Source of the DNA: Chondrus crispus
Taxonomy: Eukaryota; Rhodophyta; Florideophyceae; Gigartinales; Gigartinaceae
Direction of reading: 5' to 3'
Assembly (NCBI RefSeq): GCF_000350225.1
Contig: NW_005179071.1
Location: 69,711-133,710 of the forward strand
DNA length: 64,000 nucleotides
The notes beneath the pieces were generated by a model. That model ran no database searches and was not told the DNA's origin. It saw only the letters and a list, made by a program, of their open reading frames with translations. Of this stretch, positions 38,721 to 50,934 are shown piece after piece (position 1 is the stretch's first letter; each line of letters starts with the position of its first letter). A program made the translations under genes and the position numbers.

Positions 38721-39829
38721 CATACTTGTTCACAGAACCGTCACAGCCTCACTGTATTCTTGTACGTATTTCTATCATCTAAAGGCCTGGCGATTGCATT
38801 AAATCTCTGGTGTCTGCCACCCCGACGAACAACATCAAATGCGCACCAAAGGGTATTAGCCAAAAGGATACACTAGCTTATCCACACTCCATCAACTCAA
38901 GTTCGTGGCGTATGTGAACAAGCAGGAGTGCTCACCAGAGACCTAAACACGGCCATTGAAGATATCCAGAAAGCATACGGAACCTGCGATGCAGAAGGGC
39001 AACCAGGACTCTCAAAAAAGATCTTGTTGACGCATTTCAATGAACGCTTCAATAAGGAAGTACAGATTGACATTGCTTTCGAAATAATCCGAAACGAGAA
39101 ACGCATGATCTCCCCCATTACATATATGGGAACGTCTTTCACAGAAGGAATAATTATTAACAGAAAGGCCGTAAAGGGAGCTAGCAAAGCTATCGAGCAC
39201 CTCTGGATCGTGAAGCATCAGGCTCCATCCAGCATGTCGACAGATGAGGAGTTCAACCTCAATAAGCTTAAGTGACTCATGCAGACTCACGGCATAGTAT
39301 TTATGCCACGCCCAACGAGGAAACACAACAAGACAGGAGCTGTCGAAAGGAAAACACAGTCAGTGAAAGGAATAATACGAAAGTTGGATGGTGAAATATG
39401 AGGGGTTTCCGCAAGTGAATGGTTGCTCGTTCCATGTTCCTGTCAAATTTCTTCTCCGGATCTAGGACGCTCAGTTAGTTCCAATCGGTGTCTGAGATAT
39501 CAGCCATCCATCTTTGGCCTGCCGTAGATACTTGTTTCCCAGGACCTGTTCGATGCAAACGTCGAGCAGTGTGCCAAACGAGCATTACAAAAGCTATTCG
39601 CTCGAACGCCACTCATCACGCCCGCCAAAACTCATACAAACCCAACGACGTTATTTGGGTGTGGTACTCGTCTGCAACAGGAAGCGAAAGGGACCAATGG
39701 GTCACCGCCAAAGGCATCAAGATACACCCATACTTTCTGGAAGTTCGCCGCTTGCGTGATGACACAGGGGTCGGAGGAGCCAACATGAAGGCCGCATATG
39801 AGGATGTCCGCCTTTCTCCTCAGTCTTAA
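38721..39829 (+). pseudogene. Copia-2 integrase
   Basis: After Pogo-A the copia frame continues: a His-containing zinc region and then GVLTRDLNTAIEDIQKAYGTC, KEVQIDIAFEII (first Asp), SFTEGIIINRKAV, and MSTDEEFNLNKLK (second Asp region), with the glutamate region in RPTRKHNKTGAVERK (39305-39350). The C-terminal part at 39600-39829 has KPNDVIWVWYSS and GSERDQWVTAKGI. Stops interrupt it at 39273 and elsewhere. Confidence 0.65.
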
Positions 39830-39849
39830 CTCACACGACAAGGGATTTC

Positions 39850-40966
39850 GTGCTCCTTGGAGCGCGAGTTATAGAATTAAACTGGTGGAGGGGAGAATAT
39901 TGGTACCACGCCGCAAACATATCAGTCGATTGTAAACGCGTTAATGAAAACGTTTTCATTAACGCTTTTACAATTCTTGTACAAGAATTCCTGCCACAAA
40001 TCGAAAGCAGAGTCCTGATATCGGCAGGGAATAATCATCGCAGCCAAGACAAACATATGGAACGCTGCAACATCAAGACCGAATCAATGGGACACAGCGA
40101 GATATTGGAAAGGACAGCAGCGACGTCAGTGGGCCGATCCGATTATCCGTTTCTGGAAATGCAGTCAGAGAAAGCACGCGTGCTTTGTGGAATATTTGAG
40201 AAAATTGGATCGCAACAAGAAACAAAGAGTCAGATAGAATTCGCCCCGTTGTGGAGAGTCAACTAGGCCTTTGCATCAAAGCATGAATCCAACTGGGTCG
40301 GCGCATACCAAGAAGTGGAAGAACATGACACACCGTTAGACGCGAATGTACTAGGATCCCATGTAGTATAAAAGGTCAAGACGGATGAGGGCGGAAAGCA
40401 GAAACTTAAAGTGCCCATCTGCCCCATGGCAATGAGAATGCAGAGAAAGGGCAAATCAGAAAGGATTCTTCGAACGCACAGCTCGCTATTGTACGACTGC
40501 TACTATGTCTCGTCACATTCCTAAGCTTTGAAATCAGAACTGCAGATATGAAGGGCGCATACATGCAGAGTGGACCCATAAAAAGGAAGATATTTGTCAG
40601 GCCACCCGAGTAATGGTTACAGATGTATGGAGAGTCTCGTGGAATGTTATGGCTTCTCAGGAAATTGCCATAGGAATAGTGGAGGCCGGTCGCAAATGGA
40701 TGCATACCGTAGAACACTGCATACTCACCAATGCAGGACTCATGCGAATCTCCAATATCAACAAATTTGTTCGTCAAGCGCAACTGTTGCGCTGTTACAG
40801 CGCACGTCAAATCATTTTACTAGTGGCCAAACTCAGTGACGATTTCCTTGCATGTGGAAAGCTATCAGATGTGAACAAATTCCTGAAAGATATGCAAAAG
40901 CGGTTTGAGATGGCCAAGATCGGCACGGGTCCCACATTCCATTTTGGCGGATGCCAGATTAACTAT
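39850..40966 (+). pseudogene. Copia-2 reverse transcriptase
   Basis: A linker frame (39850-40266) is followed by RT. The phase with QIRKDSSNAQLAIVRLLLCL and ADMKGAYMQSGPIKRKIFVR corresponds to the copia RT block with DxKGAxLxG. 40613-41092 carries ILLVAKLSDDFLACGKLSD, the copia YVDD-like region altered to KLSDD. It stops at GGCQIN where a Gypsy LTR has inserted (40967). Confidence 0.7.
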
Positions 40967-41532
40967 TGTGCGATAACTCCCCTCTTCCCTGGGTTGGGAG
41001 AGAGGTGGAGGTTTCACCGATACCATTTTTGTGGTAAGGATGAGGACACCGACTCTGGCAATAAGGGTCTTCGAACTGCACGCAGCAAGTAAAGCATGCC
41101 CCCTGTGGGATAACTCCTCCCGTCCCTGGGTTGGGTGAGAGGCGGAGGTTTCGCTCAGGGAGCACGCGATGCGGACGCGCGGTGCACTAAATAAACCGGT
41201 ACGGACGAACTCGCGAAAAGGGAGTGGCTCACTGGCCGGCTACGCGCAGTCGCTCCGTGGTGCGTATACGGAGGCGACCGGTAACGGGTCAGAAGCCAGC
41301 GCGCAAATAAACTACCGAGTGGTCGCACATTTGGGGCGAAAGGGACTGGGGCGAGCTTGCCCCAGTTTACTGTTGGGGACGAGTGTCAGGTCTTAACCCC
41401 TCAGAGGGACACCTCGGACACCTGTCCCATTACAGTACCTGCCGCCTAGTATGTGCCGGGTACTGTACACAATTAAAACACTAGCGCCAGAATTACTAAT
41501 TACCGCCCGGATTCTGCCACTACAAGTGGGTA

Positions 41533-43824
41533 CCCCCCCAAATTGAACTGGCCCCCCACAACTGAACAACCAAAATAATAGCCAAATTTGTCCAGGATGA
41601 GCAACCTTGCTCTCTTTTACAAACACAATGTTAGTTCCTCGGCATTATTCCTGCAGCTGCTCTGCAGAAACACTCGGAAAAGAAATATAATTCTGATAAA
41701 TGTGTCCAGCGGCATTGTTTCATGCAGAATAGATACTGTTGTAATTACGTGAGCGAAGCCCGCCAATTTTTTTGATGAGCGGTAACGACGGAATATATTC
41801 GAGGCATGAAAGGACGTGCCTTCACTCTTGCCAACGATTCCCACGATGACTGAAAAGAAATCTGACCTCTCCAAGCAAACCGAACGCTTTGCAAAAAGCC
41901 CAACAAGCCCTCTCGACGGGAGCAAAGATGTGTGAAACTGCTCAAATTGCACGACTTAGCCTATCCACATTTCACTACCGACTGAAGAAGCTATCCAGAT
42001 CCCTTAATCCACGCACTTATCTCTCATTTACGGAGGAACAAGTAATTTTCCAACTCATCACCCGCTTTTCCGATCGTGGCTACAGCATGAGCGGCGACGA
42101 TGTTGCGTTGGCAGTTCAAGACATGATGCAGGCCTTCCCGACTACTCGCTAAAACAAGTTGCCTTTTGTCAACGGCAAACGTGGAAAAACGTTTTTACGT
42201 CTCTTTGCGCAGCGACACAGCACTGTAATCAGGTTTCGTAGGGCGTCTAAGCAAGAGCAGGCTCGCTGGCGAGCTACCAACGCCGAAACCCTCACGCATC
42301 ATTTTGCAGAGATAGAGAGTCCCATCCAATTACATAACTTGGACACATACATAGCTTGGACCCCTCTAGAATTGCAAACTTGGATGAGACTGGAACTTCG
42401 GCTAGTAACGATTGCCGGCGATCGGTCCGCAATAAGACATTCAATACAAGAGGCTAACCAGCTGAGAGACAATCACCAGAATTCAGAAATGTAAACCGCA
42501 TCACTATGATGCCTGTTGTTTTTGCCAACGGTGAAATGGGAAGGCCATTGTTCGTCCTTCAGGGTATCGAGTGACACACAGGACAACAATACATAACAGC
42601 ACCGAAGCATTTGAGACTCTCGCGGGCTGTTTACCTCGAGAGTTTGTGATAACTACTCGCGAAGATGTTGCTAGTGCTGACTCACACAATGTTTTCCACT
42701 GGAGTAAGTTTTTTGATGAGTATTGCCGCGATTTGGCAGTGGGAGGGAGAAAAGTTTTGTTGATTCTCAGTGGATACTGTGGACGCATGACGTACCCCGT
42801 CCTACGTTTATTGGAGGCGTCAGGAATTTTGGTGTATGCATTGCCGGCTCACACAAGTGGGTCAACCCAACCACCTGACGTAAGCGTTTTTGGGCCCTTT
42901 AAGAAGCACTTACGTGTATCAATGGAGGAGCTATTCTCTCCCACGGCAGATTTAACATATGACGTATTTGACTATCTCAAAATGATGAGAGAGGCGTACA
43001 ATCGTGCGTTCTCGCGCCAAAACATTATGTCTGGGTTTAAAAAGGCGGGCATTTGCCCACTGGACGGCAAATTTTGATTGGGGGTACCACGTCCTGAATG
43101 TTCGAAACTCAACTGCAGGCTTCTTTCTGTAAATGAGATTGAGTCCCTGGTGGAACGAAGAAGGATGGAAAAGAGGATGCGTTTGGGAATAAAGCCTACA
43201 GTAGCTGCATCCGGGGGTCTAGACACATCTTCCGGTATAATGCTAACTAGTCGCGAGGCTTAGGTGCTGGCGAAAAAGAAATATCTACAGGACAAAGCAC
43301 GACACGCGGAAAAAACGAGACGCGAAGCACAAAATGCTTTAAAAGGGGCGAAACAGGTCGTACGAGTCCGTGCCGAGAGGTTTCGGCACGAGAAGAAGGC
43401 CTTCGCAATTCGTGTGGGCATTTACAAATCCCCAAACGTCATGCCGCTGGAGATGCATGTTCGGAGGCGAAAAGCACGGAAGCGACGGGCAAAAAGGGTT
43501 GAGATAGTAACCCAGTTGTTCTTGCAGGCAGAGGAGCAGTGCAATGTAGTCTCTGCTACCTTAGTTTTGTAGTTTCAGTTGAGAATTTTACCAACTATCC
43601 AATAAAGAATCTGTTCAAATATCGGGTCACTTTGTACGGAGTTTCGGGGGTTGGAACGGGGCCAGCAAAATGGAGCGGTGCTGGACTGGGACTTGCCTTC
43701 CAGAGCGCTCATTTGTAAATGCCAACAAGAGCTCCGTGAGGCTGCCGACGCAGCAAGAATCAGTCAAAGCAGTTGATTTTATGATTGTTTGAACCGCCTG
43801 ACTTGTTATCGTTCAATTCGGGGG
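41533..43824 (+). mobile_element. Pogo-B: pogo-type DNA transposon (2292 bp)
   Basis: Ends CCCCCCAAATTGAAC (left) and GTTCAATTCGGGG (right) are inverted, with TA on both sides (41531-41532, 43825-43826). The flanking LTR sequence is continuous when it is removed. It carries a degenerate transposase on the plus strand. Confidence 0.8.
41845..43572 (+). pseudogene. Pogo-B transposase, degenerate
   Basis: The start ATG at 41845 soon meets a stop; the next phase has a helix-turn-helix (MCETAQIARLSLSTFHYRLKK). The CENP-B-like segment is at 42159-42350. The catalytic core at 42571-43077 reads KVLLILSGYCGRM, where the usual catalytic Asp (LDGY/LDNH) is Ser, then LPAHTSGSTQPPDVSVFGPF and FSRQNIMSGFKKAGICPLD, typical of pogo/Tigger. 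A basic C-terminus runs to 43572. The changed Asp and several stops show it is inactive. Confidence 0.75.
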
Positions 43825-44080
43825 TATCCATTTGTACACGTGTGCGCCGCCGTACACGCGTAATAGTTACCAACAACGGCACGTACCACACGTTTGTCAC
43901 GGTACACGTGTAATACCGTTGACTACCGCACGGACGACACGTGTGCTACGGTACACGTACGTCACGTCACGACCGATTGGCACGTGCGCGCTCCCTACAC
44001 GTGGGCCCGCCCACGTGGACACCGTTCCGGCTGCCAGATTCATAACCTCCGCGCGCGCCGGTCGTTATACTACAACTATC

Positions 44081-45161
44081 ACCCGAATGAAGAAATAACC
44101 CCTGGGATGGAAGCATACTAGAACCGAGTCAAGTCTATTGCCATCACAAGAAAGCGCAGGACGCAACCCAATTTCCTAGTCACAACAGAAGAGGAGCATC
44201 AATATGGAAGCTTAGCCGGCACACTCCTCTATCTTGGCAAAGGCATCCTACCACAGGCATACCTGGTAGTATCTATCCTGCCAAAGCAGATTGGGAGACT
44301 CAGAGTGGAACATCTGATCAATGCAAACATGATGCTAGCAGAACGTTGAGAGCGCAGGCCGTTCATAGAATTAAAACGTGTAATCAAACCAAGCAACGCT
44401 GTTCGGTGTTCTGTCTTGGATAAATTTACCCGAAAGACAGATACAGCGGCTAAGTGGGATATTTCACTGGTGTGCTAACTTAAACGCGGAAGCATACCGG
44501 AATTTTCATCATTACATCTCATTGACTTGTGTTCACACAAACAGCAGAGAATCAGCTACTAAGCATACGGTTTGGAAATCATAGCTGCTGAAATTGTCGA
44601 CGACCGACGCTACTACTACAAATTGGTCAATAACACTCTGTTTCGTCAAGCACCATTGAAGCACGAACTCAACATCGATTCAAAGGGGCCTTAGGACACT
44701 ATAAAAAACGTTGCATGAAGGAATTGAATACCAGTCGAGACCCGCTATCCAGAGAATCTGAAACAAATTTGAGGGTGGTGAGCTCGAGACCGTCAGATGG
44801 ATCCCCGGCTAGAAAATCTTACCACACGCGTTGACAAAATGCAATTCACAGATATGGAAAAGACCGAACGATGTGCTGTGCAGCGGCAGCATCAGGGTAA
44901 ACTTTGGCGTCGGGCGTGCAGTCGATAACGAGGAATGGAAGTAAGCAACAGAATAGGCAAAAGCCATACTAACTCTTCAATTGTCAAGCAAAATTGTTAT
45001 GTTCAGGTCGAACAAGGTAACTGGTTGGACTTGGAGAAGTGTCATCTTTAAAGCACATGTTAGATATGATCAATATTGTATGTGTAGACGATGAACGAAT
45101 TCGTGCTTGAATTGATGATGATGACGGACACATGTTGAGAGAGGGGCCTGGCGAATTAGAG
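44081..45161 (+). pseudogene. Copia-2 RT end and RNase H, decayed
   Basis: Directly after the solo LTR the copia frame goes on: EEHQYGSLAGTLLYLGKGIL and ILPKQIGRLRVEHLINANMML, the connection before RNase H. RNase H itself is broken by many stops (DKFTRKTDTAAKWDI at about 44420). A purine-rich stretch (GAGAGAGGGGCC, 45139-45150) stands before the right LTR and may be the polypurine tract. Confidence 0.6.
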
Positions 45162-45822
45162 CTATGGAAAATTACAGCGACTAGCAAAGAGCACAACAGA
45201 AAAGCGTAGCGAATGGAGACATACTGAACATAGAACGCAAAGCAAAAGCGAAGAATTCCAAGCAAAAAGGCAAAAGCAATCACGATGCCACGGGAGAACA
45301 AATAGTATGAGCGAGCAACACAAACGAGCGGAGGTTTCAGCAGATCGCGCCCACAGGTCACCTACAAAGTGAATGCAAAAGCAGAGTGAGAGCGATGAAC
45401 AAAGCAGGAAGAAGGGCAGATTGGTAGGTTGAGTAGTCTATATAAAGGATAGGAAAGCGGCCCTATCTCTGAGGAAGGAGGGAAGGTAGGCGGCACCTTG
45501 TGGCCTCTCTCATCTCTTTGTCTCGACGAATTTCTACAATCAACCCATTGCTTTCATTCCCAGAGAGCGTATCATGCAGTACGCGAAACTTGTCTCGACG
45601 AGCGCCTGCTCGCCGTTTAAAGGGTTTTCTCAGAAGCAATTCGAACGGCCGACACCTTGCTGGAAAGCCCCCTACCCGACCAATAAACATGGTAGCATCG
45701 CGACTACAGTACATAAAAATCCACCTCTTGGCGAAACAAAAAGGTAATGAAATAAAAAATAGGCCGCAAAACTGTAATCAGACAACAACAATCTACGAAC
45801 AATGGCTAACAAAATACTTTAC

Positions 45823-46805
45823 TCAATACTTCGTTTTCTTACCTCCCCTCTTCAATACCTGCACAAGGCGCTTCGGAGTAGATTTGTACAGCTTCTTTAT
45901 GTAATCCACCCGGATATCCGCCCACTCCTCTTCAACAGCCCCCATCAGGTCATCTAAGCGTTCGAAATGGCGTCCATTTGTATAAACTGCTCTCGGAAGG
46001 ATCCCCAAAGATTCTCAATTATGTTGAGGTCTGGTGACTTTGCTGGCCATTGCATCACATCCAAATTACTGTCTGCAAGCCACTTCCTGGTGTACGTGGA
46101 GGTGTGAATGGCCGCGTTATCTTGCTGAAACGTGAATGTGGTAACCGCAAACTCAAGCAAACCGGTCTCCAAAGTGCCACAGTAGCCCTTCGAGTCTTTA
46201 TTACATTTTATAACGATAAGGTCTGATAATCCATAGTAAGACATGGCTCCCCTAACCATAAGTGACCTTCCTTCCTGTTGTCTTTTTGAAAATATGCGCT
46301 CTTCCCTTCGTAAATCGTGCCAATAATTTGGAAAACCGTCCGGACCGCCCAGGTTAAACTTTTCTCGTCTGAAAAAATTGTCCTCTTCCATTTCCTCGGT
46401 TCCCAATCCGCGTAGTCCCGAGCAAATTACAGTCTCCGGAGACGATGCCTTTCTAGAAGATACGGCGCCGTAACCATCTTCTTATAAACCAGCAGCGGGC
46501 TTTCATTGAGAATCTGTTGAATGCACCGAACTGTGACGGGAAGATTCAGCACTTTTTTGATTTCGGAAGCATGCATGTCTCCCTTAAAAGCCTCCCTAAT
46601 CAAGGCTCGTCGCTGTGTCAAGCTTAGATTTGTTGAAGACCCCCTTTGGTCAGCGCCATTTGTTCGATTGCGATTTTGATGAAGTTTTGTACGGCAAAGC
46701 GACTCCTGTTGAGGAAAATGGCGACCTCTCTCTCACTTTTGCCTTCATTGAATAGCGCTATGATGGTGCCTTTTCAAAGTCCGTCAAGCGAGGCTTGGGG
46801 GCCAT
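45823..46805 (-). pseudogene. Tc1-type transposase, frameshifted
   Basis: From ATG at 46805 (MAPKPRLTDFEKA) through a helix-turn-helix part (ASEIKKVLNLPVTVRCIQQIL, 46621-46427) to the DDE core at 46406-45954: KFNLGGPDGFPNYWHD (region of first Asp), MVRGAMSYYG, TFQQDNAAIHTS (second Asp) and WPAKSPDLNIIENLWGSF (Glu). The C-terminus is in another phase at 46008-45823. Two or more frameshifts and a stop inactivate it. It is of the Tc1 family (SPDLNxIENLW). Confidence 0.85.
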
Positions 46806-47108
46806 TTTGACGACAAATAGCAATGTTACAGATGCATGAAAAGTGGCAGGGGGATGTGATTACCTTCAGTTTTGCCAAGCGTGGGATGTCGGGTGTGCTA
46901 AGGGCGGGGTTTTCTGTTGGGTCAGAAGTGGCACCATCTGAATTTCGAGGTCCATTTTATATTTCATTACCTTTTTGTTACGCCAAGTGGTGGATTAACA
47001 TGTAATGTAGTCGCGATGATGCAATGCTTATTGGTTGGGTATAGGGCTTTCCAGCAAGGTGTCGGCCGAACGACTTGCTTATGAGGAAAGCCCTTAAACG
47101 GCGAGCAG

Positions 47109-47237
47109 TGACACTCTGAACCCGATGACTGTTTATTCCCCCGGGGAGAGCCGTCGCCCTACACTTAAGGTGTACGGCGACGGCTGTTAGCGTTGCCACG
47201 TACACGCTGGGCTACGTGGCTTATGTGTAAGGTAACA
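47109..47237 (-). repeat. Copia-1 3' LTR
   Basis: Minus strand TGTTACCTTACAC.. to ..CAGAGTGTCA. It contains an inverted repeat (CCGTCGCC..TACAC / GTGTACGGCGACGG) able to form a strong hairpin. A partial extra copy of the LTR edge (TTATGTGTAAGGTAACA) occurs at 47285-47301. Confidence 0.75.
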
Positions 47238-47395
47238 GGCAGCGGAGGTTCGAAATGGGGACTTACCGCGTAGCGACTATGGAGTTATGTGTAAGGTAAC
47301 ACTTCCGCCGTCGCGAAGCAGTCATGAAGAGAGTGGCGAACCGGGTGCTGCAAGGATGTTGAGGCTACGGATAATGCGTCGAAAAGGGGCGGGTT

Positions 47396-47700
47396 TTAGG
47401 TGCTTCGTAAGGAGTCGGCTAGCATTTGGGCGGAGGGCACGTGGTGGAGGGTTATGTTACTGTGCTTGATGTGGTGGTGTAGGTAGTAACGTCTTAGGTC
47501 GATGTACTTGCGCTTCTTCGTTGGGCCGGTTTGTTTGGCTACCTGAATAGCGGCTTGATTGTCTATGTAGAGTGGCGTTGGTGAGGAGGGGAGCATGTCA
47601 ATGTCGGAGAGTAGACCGCGTAGCCACTGTGTTTGTCGGACTGCTGCCGTAGCGGCGATGTATTCCGCTTCTCACGTGGATAATGCATTGATCGTTTGCT
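47396..47700 (-). pseudogene. Copia-1 RNase H
   Basis: The frame at 47596-47396 has TPLYIDNQAAIQVAKQ and KRKYIDLRRYYL, the copia RNase H C-terminal motifs (DNxxA, KHIDxRYHFI-like). The upstream part (AEYIAATAAVRQ..., 47690-47600) is in the same region. The domain is cut by the N gap. Confidence 0.75.
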
Positions 47701-47735
47701 TTTCAGAGCTTTAATTTTTTATGTACCTACAGTAT

Positions 47736-47855
47736 NNNNNNNNNNNNNNNNNNNNNNNNNNNNNNNNNNNNNNNNNNNNNNNNNNNNNNNNNNNNNNNNN
47801 NNNNNNNNNNNNNNNNNNNNNNNNNNNNNNNNNNNNNNNNNNNNNNNNNNNNNNN
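47736..47855. other. Assembly gap (120 N)
   Basis: Run of unknown bases within the Copia-1 RT/RNase H region. No feature can be called across it. Confidence 1.
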
Positions 47856-47989
47856 CGTCGCCGGCGTGGTCGGCGTCAGAGTGCGTGATAAGACCGCCGG
47901 GAGGGGTGCTGGCGTGCTGGGAGGAGATGGCAAAGCTGGTTAGGGAGCTGACGGGGCGGCTGGGAAAATGTATGCCAGTTGACTGCGTG

Positions 47990-49348
47990 GCACGGAGGTA
48001 ACGGACAACGCGTTTGACGATTTACCAGTGCAGTTTCGTGGGCGTTTTCATTGCACAAGCAAGTTTGTTCGTGACAAGGTGAATATCGGGCCTCGTGCAG
48101 TCGGAGATGTAGCGTAGATCTCCAACAGCTTGTTGAAATGGTGTGGTTTGTGAGGGGTATGCGGAGTCGGTAGGCGTGAGGGCGTGAAGGGCGACACTGT
48201 CGGGGTAGGAGGAGGGCTTGCCGTTGGCGTTTTTCATGCGGAGCTTGGAGAGCAGGTTATCGATATAGTCCGGCTTCGAGATGTGCAGCGAGGCATCAGG
48301 GTTGCGCACGACTGTCCATCCAAGGTAGCGACTGGGTGTGCCGAGGCGCTTGACAGTATATTTTGTAGCGAGCTCGGCGACAAAGGCGTCGACAAGGGAA
48401 GTGTTGGAGTCCGCCACCGCGAAATAGTCCATGCTGACGGCCAGATAGATCCAGCTGGGGATGTGCGTGAGAATAGGCAGAGTTCGCTTTCTGATTGTTT
48501 GAAGCCGTGAGAGCGCACAAATTAGAATGCTCCTTCGAGGTAAAGGAAAGCAGCATTTTTCCGCCGTAGAGGTTACCGATGAGTTGCCCGAATTGTCCGC
48601 CGTGCTTAGGCACGCCGTTGAATCGGGCCAGTTGTTTGACGTAAACGGGGCGTGAGTGCTTGAAGCGCTCGTGCAGGTATGCCCCCTCGATGTCGAGGTG
48701 TTAGAGGGGCAGCTTGTATGTGGCGGCGATTGCGAAGAGTAGGACGGCGGTTTTGTCAGCCATGTCGGATGTGGTCTTTTCTGGGTCGTAGTGGAGGTGA
48801 GGCGGCATTTTATCACCACGGAGGATGCAGCCGGCCTTGCGTATTGCGATGCAGCCAGTGCTGTCTCGCTTGTATCTGTTGGTCATCTTGAGCGGGAGGG
48901 GGCGGGCGCTATTAGGGATGCGAGAGACGTCGGAGATCCAAGCGATGGCCTTTTTGTTGTTCAGTTGGTCCAGCTCAGCCTCATGGGCTGCTCCCCAGGC
49001 CACGGCGTCGGAGTAAGCTCGCGCCTGGGTGGTGTTTAGCGGCGCCGGGGTGAAGCGGGTGACCGTGGCGGGGGTCCGATGGGACGTGAAGGTTTTGAAG
49101 GCGACGGAGGTATTGTAGATGGGGTCCGTTAATCGGTTGTACGGCTTGAAGTCTAATGCGCAGATGCGATGGCAGACGTTCTTTTGTGTGTTGAGTACCA
49201 TTATAATTTTGGTGTCAAGGGCGTATAGGTAGCGCACGGGGTGAGAACGAGGGTCCAATTTATTTTCTGACAGTTTTGTCTGTGAGCGTCGGGACCGTGC
49301 CGAGCTGGCCGAATATGAGCAGCTTGCTCGGATGCGGGGGTTCTCCAT
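47990..49348 (-). pseudogene. Copia-1 integrase end and reverse transcriptase
   Basis: 49348-48701 gives the integrase tail (LWYGEPPHPS in one phase, HPVRYLYALDTK) and the copia RT start (AHEAELDQLNNKKAIAWI). 48819-48022 has the later RT: SIWIYLAVSMDYFAVADSNTS in place of the YVDDxxxxG block, ATKYTVKRLGTPSRYLGW, and LRYISDCTRPDI. Both have phase changes, and the YVDD motif reads SMDYF, so catalytic activity is doubtful. Confidence 0.7.
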
Positions 49349-49459
49349 ACCAGAGGGTATGCGGGAGGGTGCCTGTAGCCGAGTGCAACGTGATGTTGTA
49401 CGTGTACGCCGCGTCTCGCACAGCGTCTTTCCAGTGAAAGAAGGGGAGTCGGCTGTGGT

Positions 49460-50814
49460 TCAGAGATGCGCGGGCGGCGGCGAGGAGCGTCCCGTTGATT
49501 CGCTCCGAAAGACTGCTTTGTTGCGGAGTGTGGGGAAAGGAAGAGGCGTGGGACAGATCGTGGGCGAAGTAGACTTGGCGTGCTTGCTTAGATAGGCATT
49601 CTCCCGCGTTATCGGTGCGAAAGATGTGTGGGGGTAGCCGTGAAACTTTGTGATGAGAGCTATAATTCGATCTAAGCGGTACGAGAGCAGCGTTCTATTG
49701 GGGGAGAAGTCCAGTATGACGTATCGAGATGCCGTGTCGATTATATGAAGGACATAGCGGTTCCTTGTCTGGATGGGGGCGTGACGGGCGTCACGGGTCC
49801 GCAAATGTCGCTGCTGAGTACGCTGGCGGTGAGATAGCGGTGGGGGGCCAGTCGGAAGGGTCCTGGTTTCTGCTTGCCGTGCGCGCAGGGAGAGCAGGTT
49901 ATCGGGTTGGGGCTGTTTGCGAGGCTTTGAGGAAGGTGCGGGATGAGTTGGAGTTGTGCCATTTGTTGGAGGTTCCAGGGTTGAGCGTGGTTAAAGACTA
50001 TGTGAAAGTGCTGATGGTCAAGGTCCTGCTTTGTTGGTGGCTGGGGAGGAGGTATGGTCCTGGTTTGGTTGTGTAGGTTGTATATTGTTGATTTTCCGGG
50101 GTGGGGCGAGCCATAGAGGGTTGGGGCCGGCTTCCGTTTAGGCGGTTTCATGTGACGTGTCTGGCTTTGGGGGGCGCTACCAGCTTGAGGGGTGCGTGGT
50201 GGGGGTCTTGCTGGTTGTGGTTGGCGGGGGCGTGTTGGTGAGGGTCGGTAGTGGCTGAGGGTGAGGGTAGCGCGAGCTTGGGAGGGCGCTGGTGGGCAAT
50301 CGAGAATGTAAATGCCTTTTGTGAAGGCGGCGGTTCCAGCGATGGGGTTTAATGAGGGCTGTTTCGTGTTGACGATGTAAGCTTTCTGTGGTTTGAATGC
50401 TACCATTCCAGCGGCGTTCGCTGGGTCGTGTACGGATACCAAATTATGGGTGACGGATGGGTTTGACACCGTGGGGAGGTCGAATTTAACGTTCCGATTG
50501 GTCGTCAGCTGCACCGTTCCATGGTGCGAGGAGGAGGATTTGGAGTCAGTGGCGGTTTGGGTGGGGATAGGTGTCGTGAGGGGCAGCATGGTTGCGGTGG
50601 GTCGGGGGATGTACGTGGAGTGGGCACCTGAATCGAGAATGAACGTACTGTCGTGTTCGGAAGGGGTGGGATCGTCTTCGTTAGATATTAGCTGTTGTTC
50701 GAGGGCTTTCAGGGCCGTATTGGCTTGCATGGCGCAGCGAGTGGGCAGAGATCGACTGGACGAGCGACGTTTGGTGACGGGTCCGGACTGCTGGTGCGGG
50801 GCGGTGTAAGACAC
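49460..50814 (-). pseudogene. Copia-1 protease and integrase N-terminal part
   Basis: The frame 50814-49741 contains FILDSGAHSTYIPR (DSGAH at about residues 61-65, the copia protease active site) and a GAG-pre-integrase region (HFHIVFNHAQPWNLQQMAQL, CSPCAHGKQKPGPF). Integrase starts with LSSDICGPVTPVT (first Asp) and passes to another phase at 49804-49460 (YVLHIIDTASRYVILDF). The second Asp region is seen as TDNAGEYLSK and the Glu as SERINGTLL in other phases. Confidence 0.75.
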
Positions 50815-50934
50815 CGCCGGCGGCCATTTCGTGTGGGCTGGGTAAGGAGCAGCGTAGGGTGGGGCTGGGAGGCCTGAGTGAGGGAAAGCGAGTTGCTGGT
50901 ATCCGAGGGGGGCTTGGTACGGGGCGATGAGCGA

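Larger units (their letters stand above)
40967..44074 (+). repeat. Solo LTR of the Gypsy-3 family, interrupted by Pogo-B
   Basis: It matches the Gypsy-3 LTRs from TGTGGGATAACTCC (41104) to GTTATACTACA (44074). The first ~137 bp (40967-41103) is a diverged extra copy of the LTR start. ACTAT stands on both sides (40962-40966 and 44075-44079), a 5-bp target duplication, and the Copia-2 RT frame resumes across it. Pogo-B is inserted at 41533-43824. Confidence 0.85.
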
